NCBI GenBank assembly: GCA_017506865.1
Contig: JAFCMP010000434.1
Span: forward strand, 310,001-374,000
DNA length: 64,000 nucleotides
Reading direction: 5' to 3'
Origin: Tribonema minus
Taxonomy: Eukaryota; Sar; Xanthophyceae; Tribonematales; Tribonemataceae
In this document: positions 12,241 to 23,600 of the stretch, piece by piece
Position numbering within the stretch: the stretch's first letter is position 1
How the letters are laid out: the number at the start of each line of letters is the position of its first letter
Program-made: the position numbers and the translations under genes
Notes under the pieces: generated by a model
What the model was told of the DNA's origin: nothing
The model's input: the letters and a program-made list of their open reading frames with translations, nothing else
Databases searched by the model: none

Positions 12241-13255
12241 GACATTATGCAGCACATAACGAGATGACCGCACACGCGGGCACGGGGGGGTTGTAGGGGG
12301 GTTTCAAAGGGTTAGGGAGGGCACTTGCACAATGTACACTCGCATACCATACTTCGAGGGGTTGTAAGGTCTGAGGTAGCACAGGGCCCAGCACGGGGGA
12401 GCTGTGAACGCTGTGCAGGGTTGATCATGAAGCACACTGAGCAAGGTATACGAGCATACAAGGCCTACAGCATGACACCGTGTGGCACGCCGCACAGGGC
12501 CTATGTGTGCACACAGGCAAGGCAGTGGAGACCATGTACTACGTGAAAGGCCGCAGAGGCGCAGCGTATGCACATGGGCAATGATAAGCATATGAGGATG
12601 CGCGCACGCATGCAAAGACACGCGTACACCATGAATGCCATGAACATATTTGGGTGTATTGCTGTGGTGCCCGCGCTTCTCTCTTGACTGCTCGCACACT
12701 GACTTTGAAATCTATGGTGCTTGCGCTGCATGTGCGTTCACATCTGGTGCATTTACAGATATGTGCTGCATCTGCGTATATGACAGTTATGCACATCAAC
12801 TGTGTAACACCTCTAAAAGTACTATCTGCACACCCCAAAAGTCCTGCCCCCCCACCCCTCCTATCCCAATGTCATCACATCGGACATCAACCTGTCGGTC
12901 CTGAAGCAGTCCCCAATTGGCTGCTGAACCAGCATAGGAAACAGTGTCCCGCTCAATCCTCCCACTCCCTTCGTGCGTGCTGTGCCCCATATCCAATTCG
13001 GCTCGTGCTACAGCACTGCCTGTACACCGGATGCGCTCCTTTCGATTACTTGTTGAGCGCATGCTGCAGGTACCCTGTCAGCAAGGGTCGCGTCAGCAAG
13101 TGCACAAACACTGATTAGTCATCACAGCTACATTGCTCCAAACATGCACACTATAGGTGGTGACCGAGCATTCTTGAAAATGTGGTGGCGGGATGCAAAC
13201 TACGGGTGGCAACAGCACCATCCACAAGCTACAAGATATGTGCGGCAATACACAC
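12241..13255. other. Unassigned stretch without a supportable gene
   Basis: Overlapping open frames occur on both strands (for example 12654-13118 plus and 12304-12699 minus). They are rich in Cys, His and Arg and have no motif I know, which is typical of chance frames in GC-moderate DNA. A G-rich patch lies at 12276-12315. Confidence 0.4.
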
Positions 13256-13895
13256 TTGATAGTACGATACACTGGTCCATAATCGGATCACATGCACAAC
13301 GCAGAGCCTGCTCCATCAGTACCTGAGGGTGCGAGCTGAGGACGAGACCGCACGCCCTTCATCGCGTCGACGCAACCAGACCTGCGGATGGACATAGTGC
13401 TGCCTGCTCATGCCTTCCCACTCACAGACTACAATGGGCCTGCATGCCAGCTTCCACTTATGGCAGACGTTACATGCTTCGAAGCGCATTGCATGTCCAA
13501 TGCGCGAAAGGCCATACGCAATCCAGAGCAATGCTGCAAGGACCGGGAGGAAACGAAGCGCACCCACTATTCTGGTCATTTATTACCAGAATTGCTACAA
13601 ACGTGCCACTTTGGCAATCGGGTCATTCGGAAACCTTGGCGATGAGGGACGGAAGCTGCTGGGGGCTATGGCAGAGTGGTCCGCCAGGGAGGCAGCGCCA
13701 GGCTCAGCACGGCCACGGGCACTGCAGGGCATCGCCACATCGCGCATAAGAGCGGCCTTGTCAGCCTCATTGCAGATGGCGCGTTCCGCACGTGTGATGG
13801 GCCACATGGCTGCCACACGGGCCACAGGGGGCTTTGGGGACTATGTGGGGGAGGGCTTTGGAGGAGGGGAGGAGCTAGATTGGGATGGGATGTAG
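13256..13895 (+). pseudogene. 5'-truncated LINE fragment: C-terminal restriction-like endonuclease end
   Basis: The plus strand matches the C-terminal part of the LINE at 57652-62523. It reads MDIVLPAHAFPLTDY and then LPLMADVTCFEAH, against MDIVLPADAFPVTGY and LPLMVDVTCFEAQ in the larger copy. Further shared segments are THYSGH and, in a shifted frame, the block around IGSFG. At least one frameshift occurs near 13580. The sequence ends at a TAG at 13893-13895 after a Gly/Glu-rich tail like the larger copy. Loss of everything upstream is the usual result of incomplete target-primed reverse transcription. Confidence 0.75.
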
Positions 13896-15290
13896 ATGCT
13901 TTAGCCAGATTTGGATGTGGTGCTTTTTTGTTGCTGACTGCGAAAGTTCGCAATTCATTGTTGGCTGCTCGGACCGAGGGGTTGTGGACCTACACATGTT
14001 AATAAAAATACTTAAGCTTCAACTGTGAGCACCACGTCTGACATCAAATGCAAAATCTTAGACATTTGTCTCTTCAGATGGTAAGAACCTGCATTTGAGC
14101 TGTCAGAGCACGTATTCAAGAGCACATGTTTGTACAGGCATGTTACCATCAATGACTGTTGCAGTTGCGACGCGGACCCTCAATACGCTGCTCTAGAAAT
14201 GTTACATATCATCATGGACGAAGCGAAACATGCACAAGTGGCAAAACACCGAATAATGCACAGAACCCATTGCCCTGCACAATCAAGAGTGCTTCGCCAA
14301 GCTTGTTGAGTTTGTAAATGGAGTGATGAGGGCAGTACGTATGGGACGTTCACGCATTGCGCGGTGATTAATTGATGTAGGCACGTTTGCAGTTTCGATA
14401 TGAAGTAGAGCATATTCATAAAGCGTGGGGTCAGGGTAAAGGTCAACACATTTATGTTACAAGGACGATGGGTCAACACACCCAACTATTAGAGCGTTGA
14501 GGTGACCGAGTTGGGTTTGAGCTATAAGCTCCTGGGGTATCCTTGGGGCAAGAGTGTACCTGAAGCCTGTTAACCCTAACCAAGCCCTACTTAAAGTTTC
14601 GCTGCTGGTCAGTGCACATCTGCATTGAAAACTCTCGCCAGTTATCAGCGGCCACCAGGCTGGGGTGCGTGTCTGCCGTACATGCCTGCGCAGTGTGTCT
14701 GCGGAATGTGTGCTGTGCAGCTGCTGTGTGAGTAGCTGCTGCTGTTGATGTTTGTACCAAGCCTGAGTCATCAGGGGTATGACAGGTTGATGCACGGTCC
14801 AAGCTTCCCTTACATCAGCAGTCTTATTGCTCCGCCTGATGGTCGGAAGTAGCCTACCCTACTGAGAAAGATGAAAGTGGTGTAAGGTACAGTCAGTAGG
14901 GCTAGTGCAGGTTGCTGCAGGCCCAGCACTTCACTGTGACTTCCAATTTATCAAATGCCTGCTAAGTTTCTGAGTGAATAGTATTTTTCAAATAGCTTGC
15001 AGGTCAGGGACTGAGGCACAACTTGCTTGCATTGCTCTTCTGCAACACGTCCATCCAACACGGGTGGCTCGCACGCTTTGGCTGCAGGTCAGGCATCGAG
15101 GGCACAACTTGCTGCACTACTCTCATTGACACATCCTTACAACACGGGTGGCTTGCGGGCTTGCAGCTGCAGGTCAACACATTGAGGTCAAGATACCGCA
15201 CTGCTTTCATTAACAAGGCCAATAACAACAACGATCATGTGATAGTTGCGACCGCGAGCCGCGAGCAGTGACCGGTAAACTGCAAATAAT
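13896..15290. other. Unassigned stretch with one short tandem duplication
   Basis: No gene is supported. A ~107-bp tandem duplication lies at about 15020-15180, where ACACGGGTGGCT recurs near 15059 and 15139. It resembles sequence near 38200, so it is part of a dispersed repeat. Minus-strand frames at 14180-14485 and 14457-14795 have no recognisable motif. Confidence 0.4.
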
Positions 15291-15620
15291 TATAACTCAA
15301 GATCGAAAGTGTAGGCGAGATCAGGCTGAGTAAGGTTCTTGCTGTCCCCACATGAGTGCTCGCCATACTAAGCCTTACGGCACAAACTTGAACTTTATTG
15401 TACATTTGAAGTTCCTGAGGCTGGGCCTGTCGAGAAAAGTATTTGCAAACTGCAAATAATTATGGCTCAAGATCCAAAGTGTAGGTGAGGTCAGGCTAAG
15501 AGAGGTTCAAGCTTACCCTACATTAAGAGTCACCATACTGGCCCTACAACACAAACTTGACTTTGGTGTACACTTGATGAGGCTGGGCCTTTCAAGAAAA
15601 GTATTCGTAACTTCCACTGC
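15291..15620 (-). repeat. About two satellite monomers in right-array orientation
   Basis: CTGAGGCTGGGCCTGTCGAG near 15413 and TGCAAATAATTATGGCTCAA near 15448, followed by GTGTAGGTGAGGTCAGGCT, match the 53135-56880 array in the same orientation. They are therefore reversed with respect to the 1080-3062 array. Confidence 0.7.
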
Positions 15621-15826
15621 CTGAGGGCGCAACATTTCCAGCCTCAAACACGTAGGTTACTATTGTAAGATGAAGGAATCAAAGAGAGTAAGCCGCCATG
15701 TCTAATAAGGATTGAGCTTGCTCTACATCAGGGCTCTCCAGATTCATGATCACAAACCGCAAACTGCACACAGCAAATGGATTTACGCTGTTCGTCTACA
15801 TAACGTGGTACATGTGATAGTGATAG

Positions 15827-15950
15827 CTGTCAGTTATTTCATACAGACATCATATTGTTGTACAGGCTGTCGCAATGACGGCGCAGTGATGCTGTCAGTT
15901 ATTTCATACAGACATCATATTGTTGTACAGGCTGTCGCGATGACGGCGCA
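15827..15950. repeat. Tandem duplication of ~62 bp
   Basis: GCTGTCAGTTATTTCATACA with the following ~42 bases occurs twice in a row, starting near 15827 and 15890. The copies differ by one base in CGCAATGACGG versus CGCGATGACGG. Words like AACTGCAAACAGCAAA recur nearby (15760-16205). No gene is visible. Confidence 0.75.
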
Positions 15951-16249
15951 TTTGCTGTTTGCTGTTTGCAGTTTACTGTTTCTGTTGTTTGCCAAGTACA
16001 CTATAGAGCTAAGCTACTTGTTCAAAAAAAAGCGGACCAAGAGGTATATAAATATCATATCAACAAACTGCAAACTCCAAACAGCAAATGGGTTATTGCT
16101 GTTCAGCTGTATACAGTAATGTCTGTGATAGTTCAGCTGTCGACTATAGTCTTCAGTGTATATAGACTCTCATTTTCACAAACAGCAAACTGCAAACAGC
16201 AAAGTGGGCTATTACTTTTCAGCTGTGTAAGGTTATGTCTGTGATAACA

Positions 16250-18150
16250 GCTGCTTCCATGCAGATATTGGGTGATTGCATGCTAGGTGCACCTTCTGCG
16301 CTGCAATATGCCACGCAATCAAATAAAGTATGCCATGGTTGTGTGTGATGCAGTGCATGACATTGCAGCACAAACAAACTGATTGCATGCCAAATTGAAA
16401 TCACGTGCACCAGCACCAGTCAAAGAAGAAAATACCGCCACTGCACTTCCAGTTGTGAAACCCGATCAGTGTGTATCGAATTAAACCCACTCGAACCCGC
16501 AAAACGTCGATCGCGCCGACACTGCGCATTATGTGACTGCAACTGCATATCGCTCCAACCAACAGCCACCAGCAGTGTAGTGTGCTACACCGACTAACAC
16601 TTGCTACACAGCGGCTGGCCCAGCGGGGGTAAGTACAGCGTCGCCAACTTACACGTCGAATTCTGCACGCCCGATGCCCCCTGTCTTTCCGCAGCCTGTC
16701 CTGCAGTGCAGCCTCCATAGTCGCGCTGAAGGACGCATCCTCTTGAGCAAGCTTGTCATCAGCTGCGAGCGTAGCGTCGTTCACTAGTGTGGCGTCGTAT
16801 GCAACAATGTGTGGCGACGCCAGCAGTGGCAAGCATGCGTGGTCAGCATGTAGATGGCCGCAAATCCCGCAAGCATGCATATATTGAGTCTGAGGACATG
16901 TGCTCATGATGCACTAGGTGAGAGGCTAAGTATTAGCGTGATGTTTTGTATAGAAGTTCACAGTGATGCGCGCAGCGCCAAAATGGTTGAGCTCAAAGCA
17001 CTTGTGGCTGGGCTCGAGGACCGCGGCGGCCTTGCCAGGGCGCTTGAACGGGGTGAGCTCGGAGCTGGAGGGTTATCATGGCGTGCTACTAGTAGTTGCA
17101 GTTGCATTAAGGATTTAGTTTAAGCGTCATGCGGCTGATGTTGGTGCGCGCGACGTCGGACTGGGGTGAGCTCAAAGTACTTGTGGCTGGGGACGAGGAC
17201 CGCCTGCACTTGCAAGTAGGGGTGGGGATTTCAGGATTATCAAAGGATTAGAGTTGCATGTGGTTGACAGGGATGATGAGTGTGCACGGCGTCGAACTGC
17301 TTGAGCTCAATATTCCCAGTGACACTGGCTGGGGACGAGAACCGCACACAACGAAGCCATTGTGTGAGTACGTTCGCATGGTTGAGCCTTATAAATTCAC
17401 ATCTATTAGGCTCGACCAACAGCATACGAATGCCACGGTACCCCGATCGTACCCCTGCTGACGCCGATCAGCACCGTTCAATGAGGACAGGCATATGACA
17501 GGCAGTTGGGTTGCCCGCAGTTCCTGAAACGCTCGCGCACCTCTGCCTTATGCGCTCCGCCCCCACACCGTTGACGCACCAGCTGCATGGGCAGAAGTTC
17601 GGCTCTCCTGCTGCTGGGAACTCCACCTCCTTGCAGAAAGTTGTATGAAGAACTCCATGTTTGTGCGTATCTTGCAGACGTAGTTGGGCAACATGGTGAT
17701 TATGAGAAGGTTGAGCGCCGGCATGAAGATGAGTCAATATACTACTACAGTAGTAGTAAATGTGCGTTCCTTGTATGTCGATGCATAGAGAATTCAGTTG
17801 TGGTCGTCGAGAAAGGCCAGCGCTTGCGTACTTGACCAGTGCACCACGCCCCGTGCCTTAGAACTCTCTCATAGCAGTTTGTGGCACAACGATAATGCAT
17901 GCAGCGCAGTCCGAACTTCTCGTGCAACAAAAACATCAGCATTAATTACACAACGCGTCGCCGCCAGCATTACGCGTATTGCGCACATCATTCCCATACA
18001 AGCTAGGCGGCACAAAGCAAGCATGCACATTTATAAAGCAGAGCAGGTTGAGTGAGAGTCACCACACCAAATAAGCAATGTAACAAAGTTGTCTTATAGA
18101 TGCGTGATATTTTATGTGTAGTTGTGTACTCGCTGACTTCAAGTACTCTG
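16250..18150. other. Unassigned stretch; weak coding hints only
   Basis: A minus-strand frame around 16700-16890 contains ATLVNDATLAADDKLAQEDA, which reads like real protein, but I see no family and no clear gene ends. At 16989, 17165 and 17285 a degenerate word GAGCTCAAAG...CTTGTGGCTGG...GAGGACCGC recurs. I see nothing else I can support. Confidence 0.3.
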
Positions 18151-18156
18151 CGTCGT

Positions 18157-18666
18157 TCAGCCCGTGATAGCGGCATCACATCTACTGCTGAAACTACAAT
18201 CTCTAGTGCTCACCTGGCCAATGCACCAGCGCGTGTGTAGCTGAAACACAGTGTAAGACACTTCCCTCCCGCCTCTCCACCCCTCCGCCTTCCTAGCAGC
18301 CTGATAGTTTGATGACTCCAGGAATAAGCCGTACGCCTCTGCAGCGGTGCGGATCTGCACCTGTGCAGGATGCTGGGCTGCATCCAGGTGCTTGCTGGCC
18401 TTCTGGACGTCGCTGGTGTTTCCGTTCCCGCGGGTGACCTCCTCGCTGTGCCTAAACTCTATGATGACCGCAACCATCGTCTCGCTAAGCTTGTTGGATC
18501 TAGTCTGCCGCTGCAAAAAGAGGAACTGGTCAGCTTCTAGTGCACCATTCGCCGAGATGCCATCTGCACGCGCAGCTAGAGCAGCTGTACGCCGCTCATG
18601 CGCATCTGCGACAGCCGTGCTGTTGTTGCCAATGTGGCGCGCGCACCACGCATTGGGCACGTTCAT
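18157..18666 (-). CDS. Hypothetical protein, unrecognised
   Basis: The minus strand is open from an ATG at 18664-18666 for about 169 codons. The composition reads like a true protein, with segments ALEADQFLFLQRQTRSNKLS, ETMVAVIIEFRH and AAEAYGLFLESSNYQAARKA. A GT-rich sequence just upstream of the ATG could be a splice site, so this may be an exon of a larger gene that includes the fragments at 19000-19530. I recognise no domain, signal peptide or membrane segment. Confidence 0.35.
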   Translation of the reverse strand: MNVPNAWCARHIGNNSTAVADAHERRTAALAARADGISANGALEADQFLFLQRQTRSNKLSETMVAVIIEFRHSEEVTRGNGNTSDVQKASKHLDAAQHPAQVQIRTAAEAYGLFLESSNYQAARKAEGWRGGREVSYTVFQLHTRWCIGQVSTRDCSFSSRCDAAITG

Positions 18667-18989
18667 TTTGCTCACCTCCCCCTCCCCCAGCCATGACTGT
18701 CACAAGCACGTGCCATCCAAGCTCTGAGTCCTTCCCCGCCTTCAGCATTGGCATTGTTCCAGTGACATTGCCAAGCACGCTGACTGCCGTCTCGACCAGC
18801 TCTGCCAGCTGCAAGCCCAGTTCGGCACGCCAGTCGTCGTCGGCGAGGCAGCTTGCATCGCTCCTGCACCAAACAGCCAGGCAATAGTTGTGTCAACGCT
18901 GATGCGTACGTATTGGCAATGGTACTGCGGCACACAATACAAAGCGATACACGCCAGACATAGCAACGCACCGCAAGTCAAGACTGATA

Positions 18990-19473
18990 ATAGTGACAGT
19001 GATGGCATCGTAGAGATCAACTTGCTGGTACGGAGACGGGGCACTTGCCAGGTGAAGCTGCAAGGTCATGTTTTCTTACCTGGCACCCGCCAATGTTAAC
19101 CATAGGGATCAAAATAGCTGCCGGCGGCGGTGTCGCGCTGCTCTGTAGCGTCGGAAGCTGGCTGCCTTCCAAGAAAGTGGCTTGGAGCAGCACCACATCG
19201 AAGCGGCGGCCTCCCTCAGGCCTGTCGCGGCGTTTCCGGCTCGCCAACAGCTGCTGGCAAATCATATCCCGCCGGGAAGAGTGTAAGAGTCTATTGCGTC
19301 GTGAGTGCCGTCGACGGTCCTTGAAGAAGGGTCGCCTTTCGTGCCGTTCGTGCCGATGAAGTGCCACTTGACGCACACCCTGGCGTCGGCGCATGCAGCT
19401 TCTGGAACTTGATGCGTTGAACCACAGGGAGATCATCCTCGAAGTAGCGCTCGGCCGGCAGCCCAGGCCTGCG

Positions 19474-19526
<53 letters not shown>

Positions 19527-19527
19527 T
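18990..19527 (-). pseudogene. Broken hypothetical gene with an N-terminal poly-Ala run
   Basis: The minus strand begins with an ATG near 19527 and about 17 alanines encoded by the GCT/AGC run at 19475-19523. It continues as RYFEDDLPVVQRIKFQKLHA. The coding sense then shifts frame (DARVCVKWHFIGTNGTKGDP) and shifts again (GGRRFDVVLLQATFLEGSQL). At least two frameshifts therefore separate segments that look like one protein, unless short introns or sequence errors explain them. The family is unknown. Confidence 0.35.
19475..19523. repeat. Trinucleotide run (GCT)16
   Basis: An uninterrupted GCT/CTG run of about 49 nt. It codes alanine on the minus strand. Confidence 0.95.
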
Positions 19528-20667
19528 GCTGATTACAAAGAAACAAAAGCTCAACTCAAACTTCACACGCTGGGGCCGGCATCAGCCACAGCAGCGCAGC
19601 AACCTTGCCACTTTCAGAGACAGCGGCACAACAGCACAGGACCTGGTACCATAGCATCGAGAGCAGGGCTTGGACCAACGCACGAGCACGTAATCTATCC
19701 GCTAGCTGGTGCTGTGCTGGTCCAGCATATAGGAAGCCGAAGTTCTGGAGCATTCGGACACCTACCGGCAGGTGGCAGGTGAGTTGATCATAAAGTGGCT
19801 GCTCCCTTACTGTCGGAGGCCATGTGTTTCGGCGTCAAAGTGCAGCCGCTGTTGCTGCTCATAATCACAAAACATCTAGCGAAGCTCACCCACACCACCA
19901 CCCGCAACCTCCTGCGCTGTTGCCAGGTTGGCAGCAGCAGCGCTCACGTCCCGGCGGCTTCAGGTCAGGCTGGTCGAAGCTGCTTCGCTGAAAGAGCTGG
20001 CCGACTTGGACGACGGCAGGTGAGGTGCTCCAGAACCACCAGAGCTGCGACAGGCACTCAAACTTTGTTCGGATACATGTGCTTGGTGTGCTGTTGACGC
20101 TATAGACTCTGAGAGCGAAGTGGGAGTGCAGCTGTCAGATACCCCACTGCGTCGCTGCAACGACGCGGTGTTATCGCAGCCCGCTCCAGTCATGCGATAT
20201 CATCAGCTTATATCTACAATACTGAGGCACGCAGGATTTTGTGCGGCGTGCTGTGCTGAGGGAATCTTGCAAGTTCTTTCAGATTTGGGGTTGTCACTCT
20301 TGCACCATTTTACGGGGCAATGCCTGCAGGGCTCGTAGAACCCGATATGTATCTTAACTTATCGACCCTTCTGAGTCAGTGAGCTTCAAGAGAGTGTTAC
20401 GTTCCAGTATGGCCGTGTCGCTGTGGCGATGAGGTGTCATTGCAGCAGCAGCGCCCGCATCAGTCATGCTCAACATTGCCGCAGTCGCTCTCGCTTCGGT
20501 GCAGTGCCAGAGGACGGCTGTGCCAGTGCGCGGCACATCAGGGCTCATGTATACGCTCCGTGCTGTTTGCCGACCACTTGCAGTGCTTGGCCAAACCTGC
20601 TTCTGCCGTACACATCCTCGATCTGTGCTCCGTTCCGCTTATGGCCTGTTGCTCCTGTCCGACAGAC

Positions 20668-23600
20668 ATGGACCCCAAGCAAGCTGCGCTTGAGGAGCTG
20701 TTGGCTCCGTTGTCTGCATGGCCCAGACAGCTGTTCACTGAGCCGGTGCGGGCAGCTCTTGTGGCCCGGGACCTCGTTTGTGCTGAGGCGTTCACAGGCT
20801 TCGACCTAGCGAGACTGCAGGAGCTGGAGGGCTTCACCGATGGTGTGTTAGGAGCGCTGAGGAATGTCATCAGCCATGCAGGTGATCGAGTTTTCCAGCT
20901 TCATGGCACGTCTCTTTGTTCAATGCGCAGAATTTCGGCTGCTGCTGCCGCAAAGTTCTCTGTTCAGTAACTTCAACATGAAGATGAAACTCCTTCAAGT
21001 GGCCCTGGGCGTGCTGTTTGGACACCTGCACATGGGTGTGATAATCTCCTGGCATGTACATCTGGGTTGCGTTTCCTGCTTAATTGCAGACCCTCGATCA
21101 CTTTATGGAAATGCACAAGGAGTACGTGAGGCTCTCAGTTATCTCATACAGAGGGGTGCAAGCTTCTCCTTACCATCTGTATACTATGTGTTTTGTGTAC
21201 GTTAACACTGAACGGGTCAGTGTTGCATGACTCTACGTATCTGTGGGTAAGATGTGATGTTGTTGAGTTGCGAATACCTGTGGAGCGTCATCCGTCGCCC
21301 AAAACGCTTTTCCGCTGTAGATACTATACTTGATTAAAGATTCGTGGACGCGTGGTGTAGCAGTGTGGTGGACTCTTGATGGTTTGGTCACTCGTTTGTG
21401 GTCAGATGTATTTTTTTGCAGTCACAAATACCTGAGCAGAGTCATGTTTTGCTGAAACGCTAGTGCGCTTTAGAGTCTAGCCATCACCATCACTAGAGTA
21501 CGGTCAGGTTTAGTCCGGTAACCTTGTGAAGTTCATGGTGACTCAGGAACGTGTACGGTCAGGTTTAGTCTGGTAACCTTGTGAATTTCATGGTGACTGA
21601 GGAACGCCAGCGCTGACCTGCTGGTAACCTTGTGAATTTCATGGTGACTGAGGAACGCCAGCGCTGACCTGTTGTTTCATAAGAAAAACTGCATATTTGG
21701 GCTGCCACCATGCTGGCCATCGTATTTTGGTCTGAAGCAGAGGGCGCTTTGTGTAACCCATGCATGTCAGCTTGTCTCGCATGTTGAGTCAATGGCACTA
21801 CAGGCCTGCTCACATTAACTTTATTCACCTTAGATTCCGAAACATATAATGCTCACATGAGATGAGTGGGTCAGGTGTGATTTTATTTAGCTGCAAATAT
21901 GTGAGGATCGTTCGTCATGGTAGCATAAACTGCAAGCGTTGCAGAACAGGCAACAGCACGGAACACGGAATCTAAACAAGCGCTGTTGCAGTTGTGGAGG
22001 CCTGCCACGTGGCAGCTGCGCAGCAGTAGCAGCAGCGGCTACATGTATGTTTCAGTCGTTTATCACCATCAGCTGGTCTGCCGATATCCCTTGCGCAAGA
22101 CAACCTGAACCCAAAGGCCGCCATACTGGGTAGTATACACGTTACACTATGAGGTGGAGAACGCGTCAAAAACCTGAGTGCAGCATGAATCAAAATGCAT
22201 AGAGTTCATAAGCTTTGTACCTATAAGCGTATATATAATGAATGCTGAATGCCGTATCGAAACGCATATATACCTTATACTCTCGGCACAACCCTAGCTG
22301 TAAGCGGCACAATTGCTAACATGATGTCATAATTCTTGGGTGGCTCATGCGATTTGGTAATTGCTGTGCACTAGATTTCGGCATGCGTAGGCTAGCGCTG
22401 GTCACTGGCTTGATTTGCTGCATGCTGCCAAGTTGTCGTCAACTGTCGAGGTCCCTACCTCATGTGCACCTGGTCACCACAATGTTGCATCATTTGCTGC
22501 TGTCGTGTGAGCGCGCCTGAACCTTGTTTCTGAGCTTGTGTGTTGCGTAGCATCATGTGGCTACTGGCACATTGGGGCCCGCTTTCCCACCTGCTGCTGG
22601 CTTGCCCCTCATATTGCAGCTCTCTTCTGCAAACGCTGGTGTATGTGTGCTGTTTTACGCAGAGTCATCAAGGTTTGTTGTGCTGTTGCTTGCAAGCTCT
22701 TGTTGCACATACACACCATGCGCATAAATTGCTTATCCATGCCTTGCCTTCTCCTTGTGCCTCTTGCCTTGACTGTCTTTACCCTCAGGTGCTGCGCAAG
22801 CCGGAGCTGGCGCTGGTAGTGGCGCTGGCGGTGCCGCAGCTGCAGGTGAGATGGTTGTTGTGTGCGCAGCAGATGTTCTTGTGTTTCCGTGCAGAGGTTG
22901 CAGGTGGTGCAGTGACCGTCACCTGTGCCCTAGAAGTCTTGCTCTATGGGCAGCGTAATTTTATAGGGGCACATCATACGCACGTTCACAAAGATGTATT
23001 CCATGCACTCTTGCTGCGTCCTGGGTGCATGCTTGCAGTGTATATCTGCTGAGGGCGTGCCTGGTCCAGTAACTTCCTCAGGTGGGGATATCTGACGAGC
23101 ATCATCCCTCGCCCAATCGCTTCTACCATTGTAGTGATTATGCTTGGCGAATGTCTCATGGACGCAGCATCGCAATTCGTGGACTTTTGATGGTTCGGTT
23201 ACATGTTGTGGTCAGCTGTTCTGTCTTTTCGGTTGCAGGAGTGTTGTCTTTGGCCCAATCCTCTTCTGTCACTGTAGAAACTGAAGTTGTGCAACGATTC
23301 GTGTGTTCAGTTGTTAAGTTTTTGAAATGAAGAGCAGACTGTGGGTTCATCACTTGAGTTTGCGAAATTGAGAAGTGAAAAAGACGACAAACTGCCAGCA
23401 AAGGATGAGGTAGGCTTAGTGTAGAGTTGCCGCATCAATCCTATACCAAACCAAATGCGATCAACACCACATACAGTCAGCGTCAGCCTCCGTTCAACAT
23501 CAAAGTTTTCTTATTGTCTGGCTTGCAAACTTGTACTGAGGACTGGCGGAAAATCTGGGGAGCGTCGTTCCTCACTCAAACACGCTTTGCCACGGTAGAA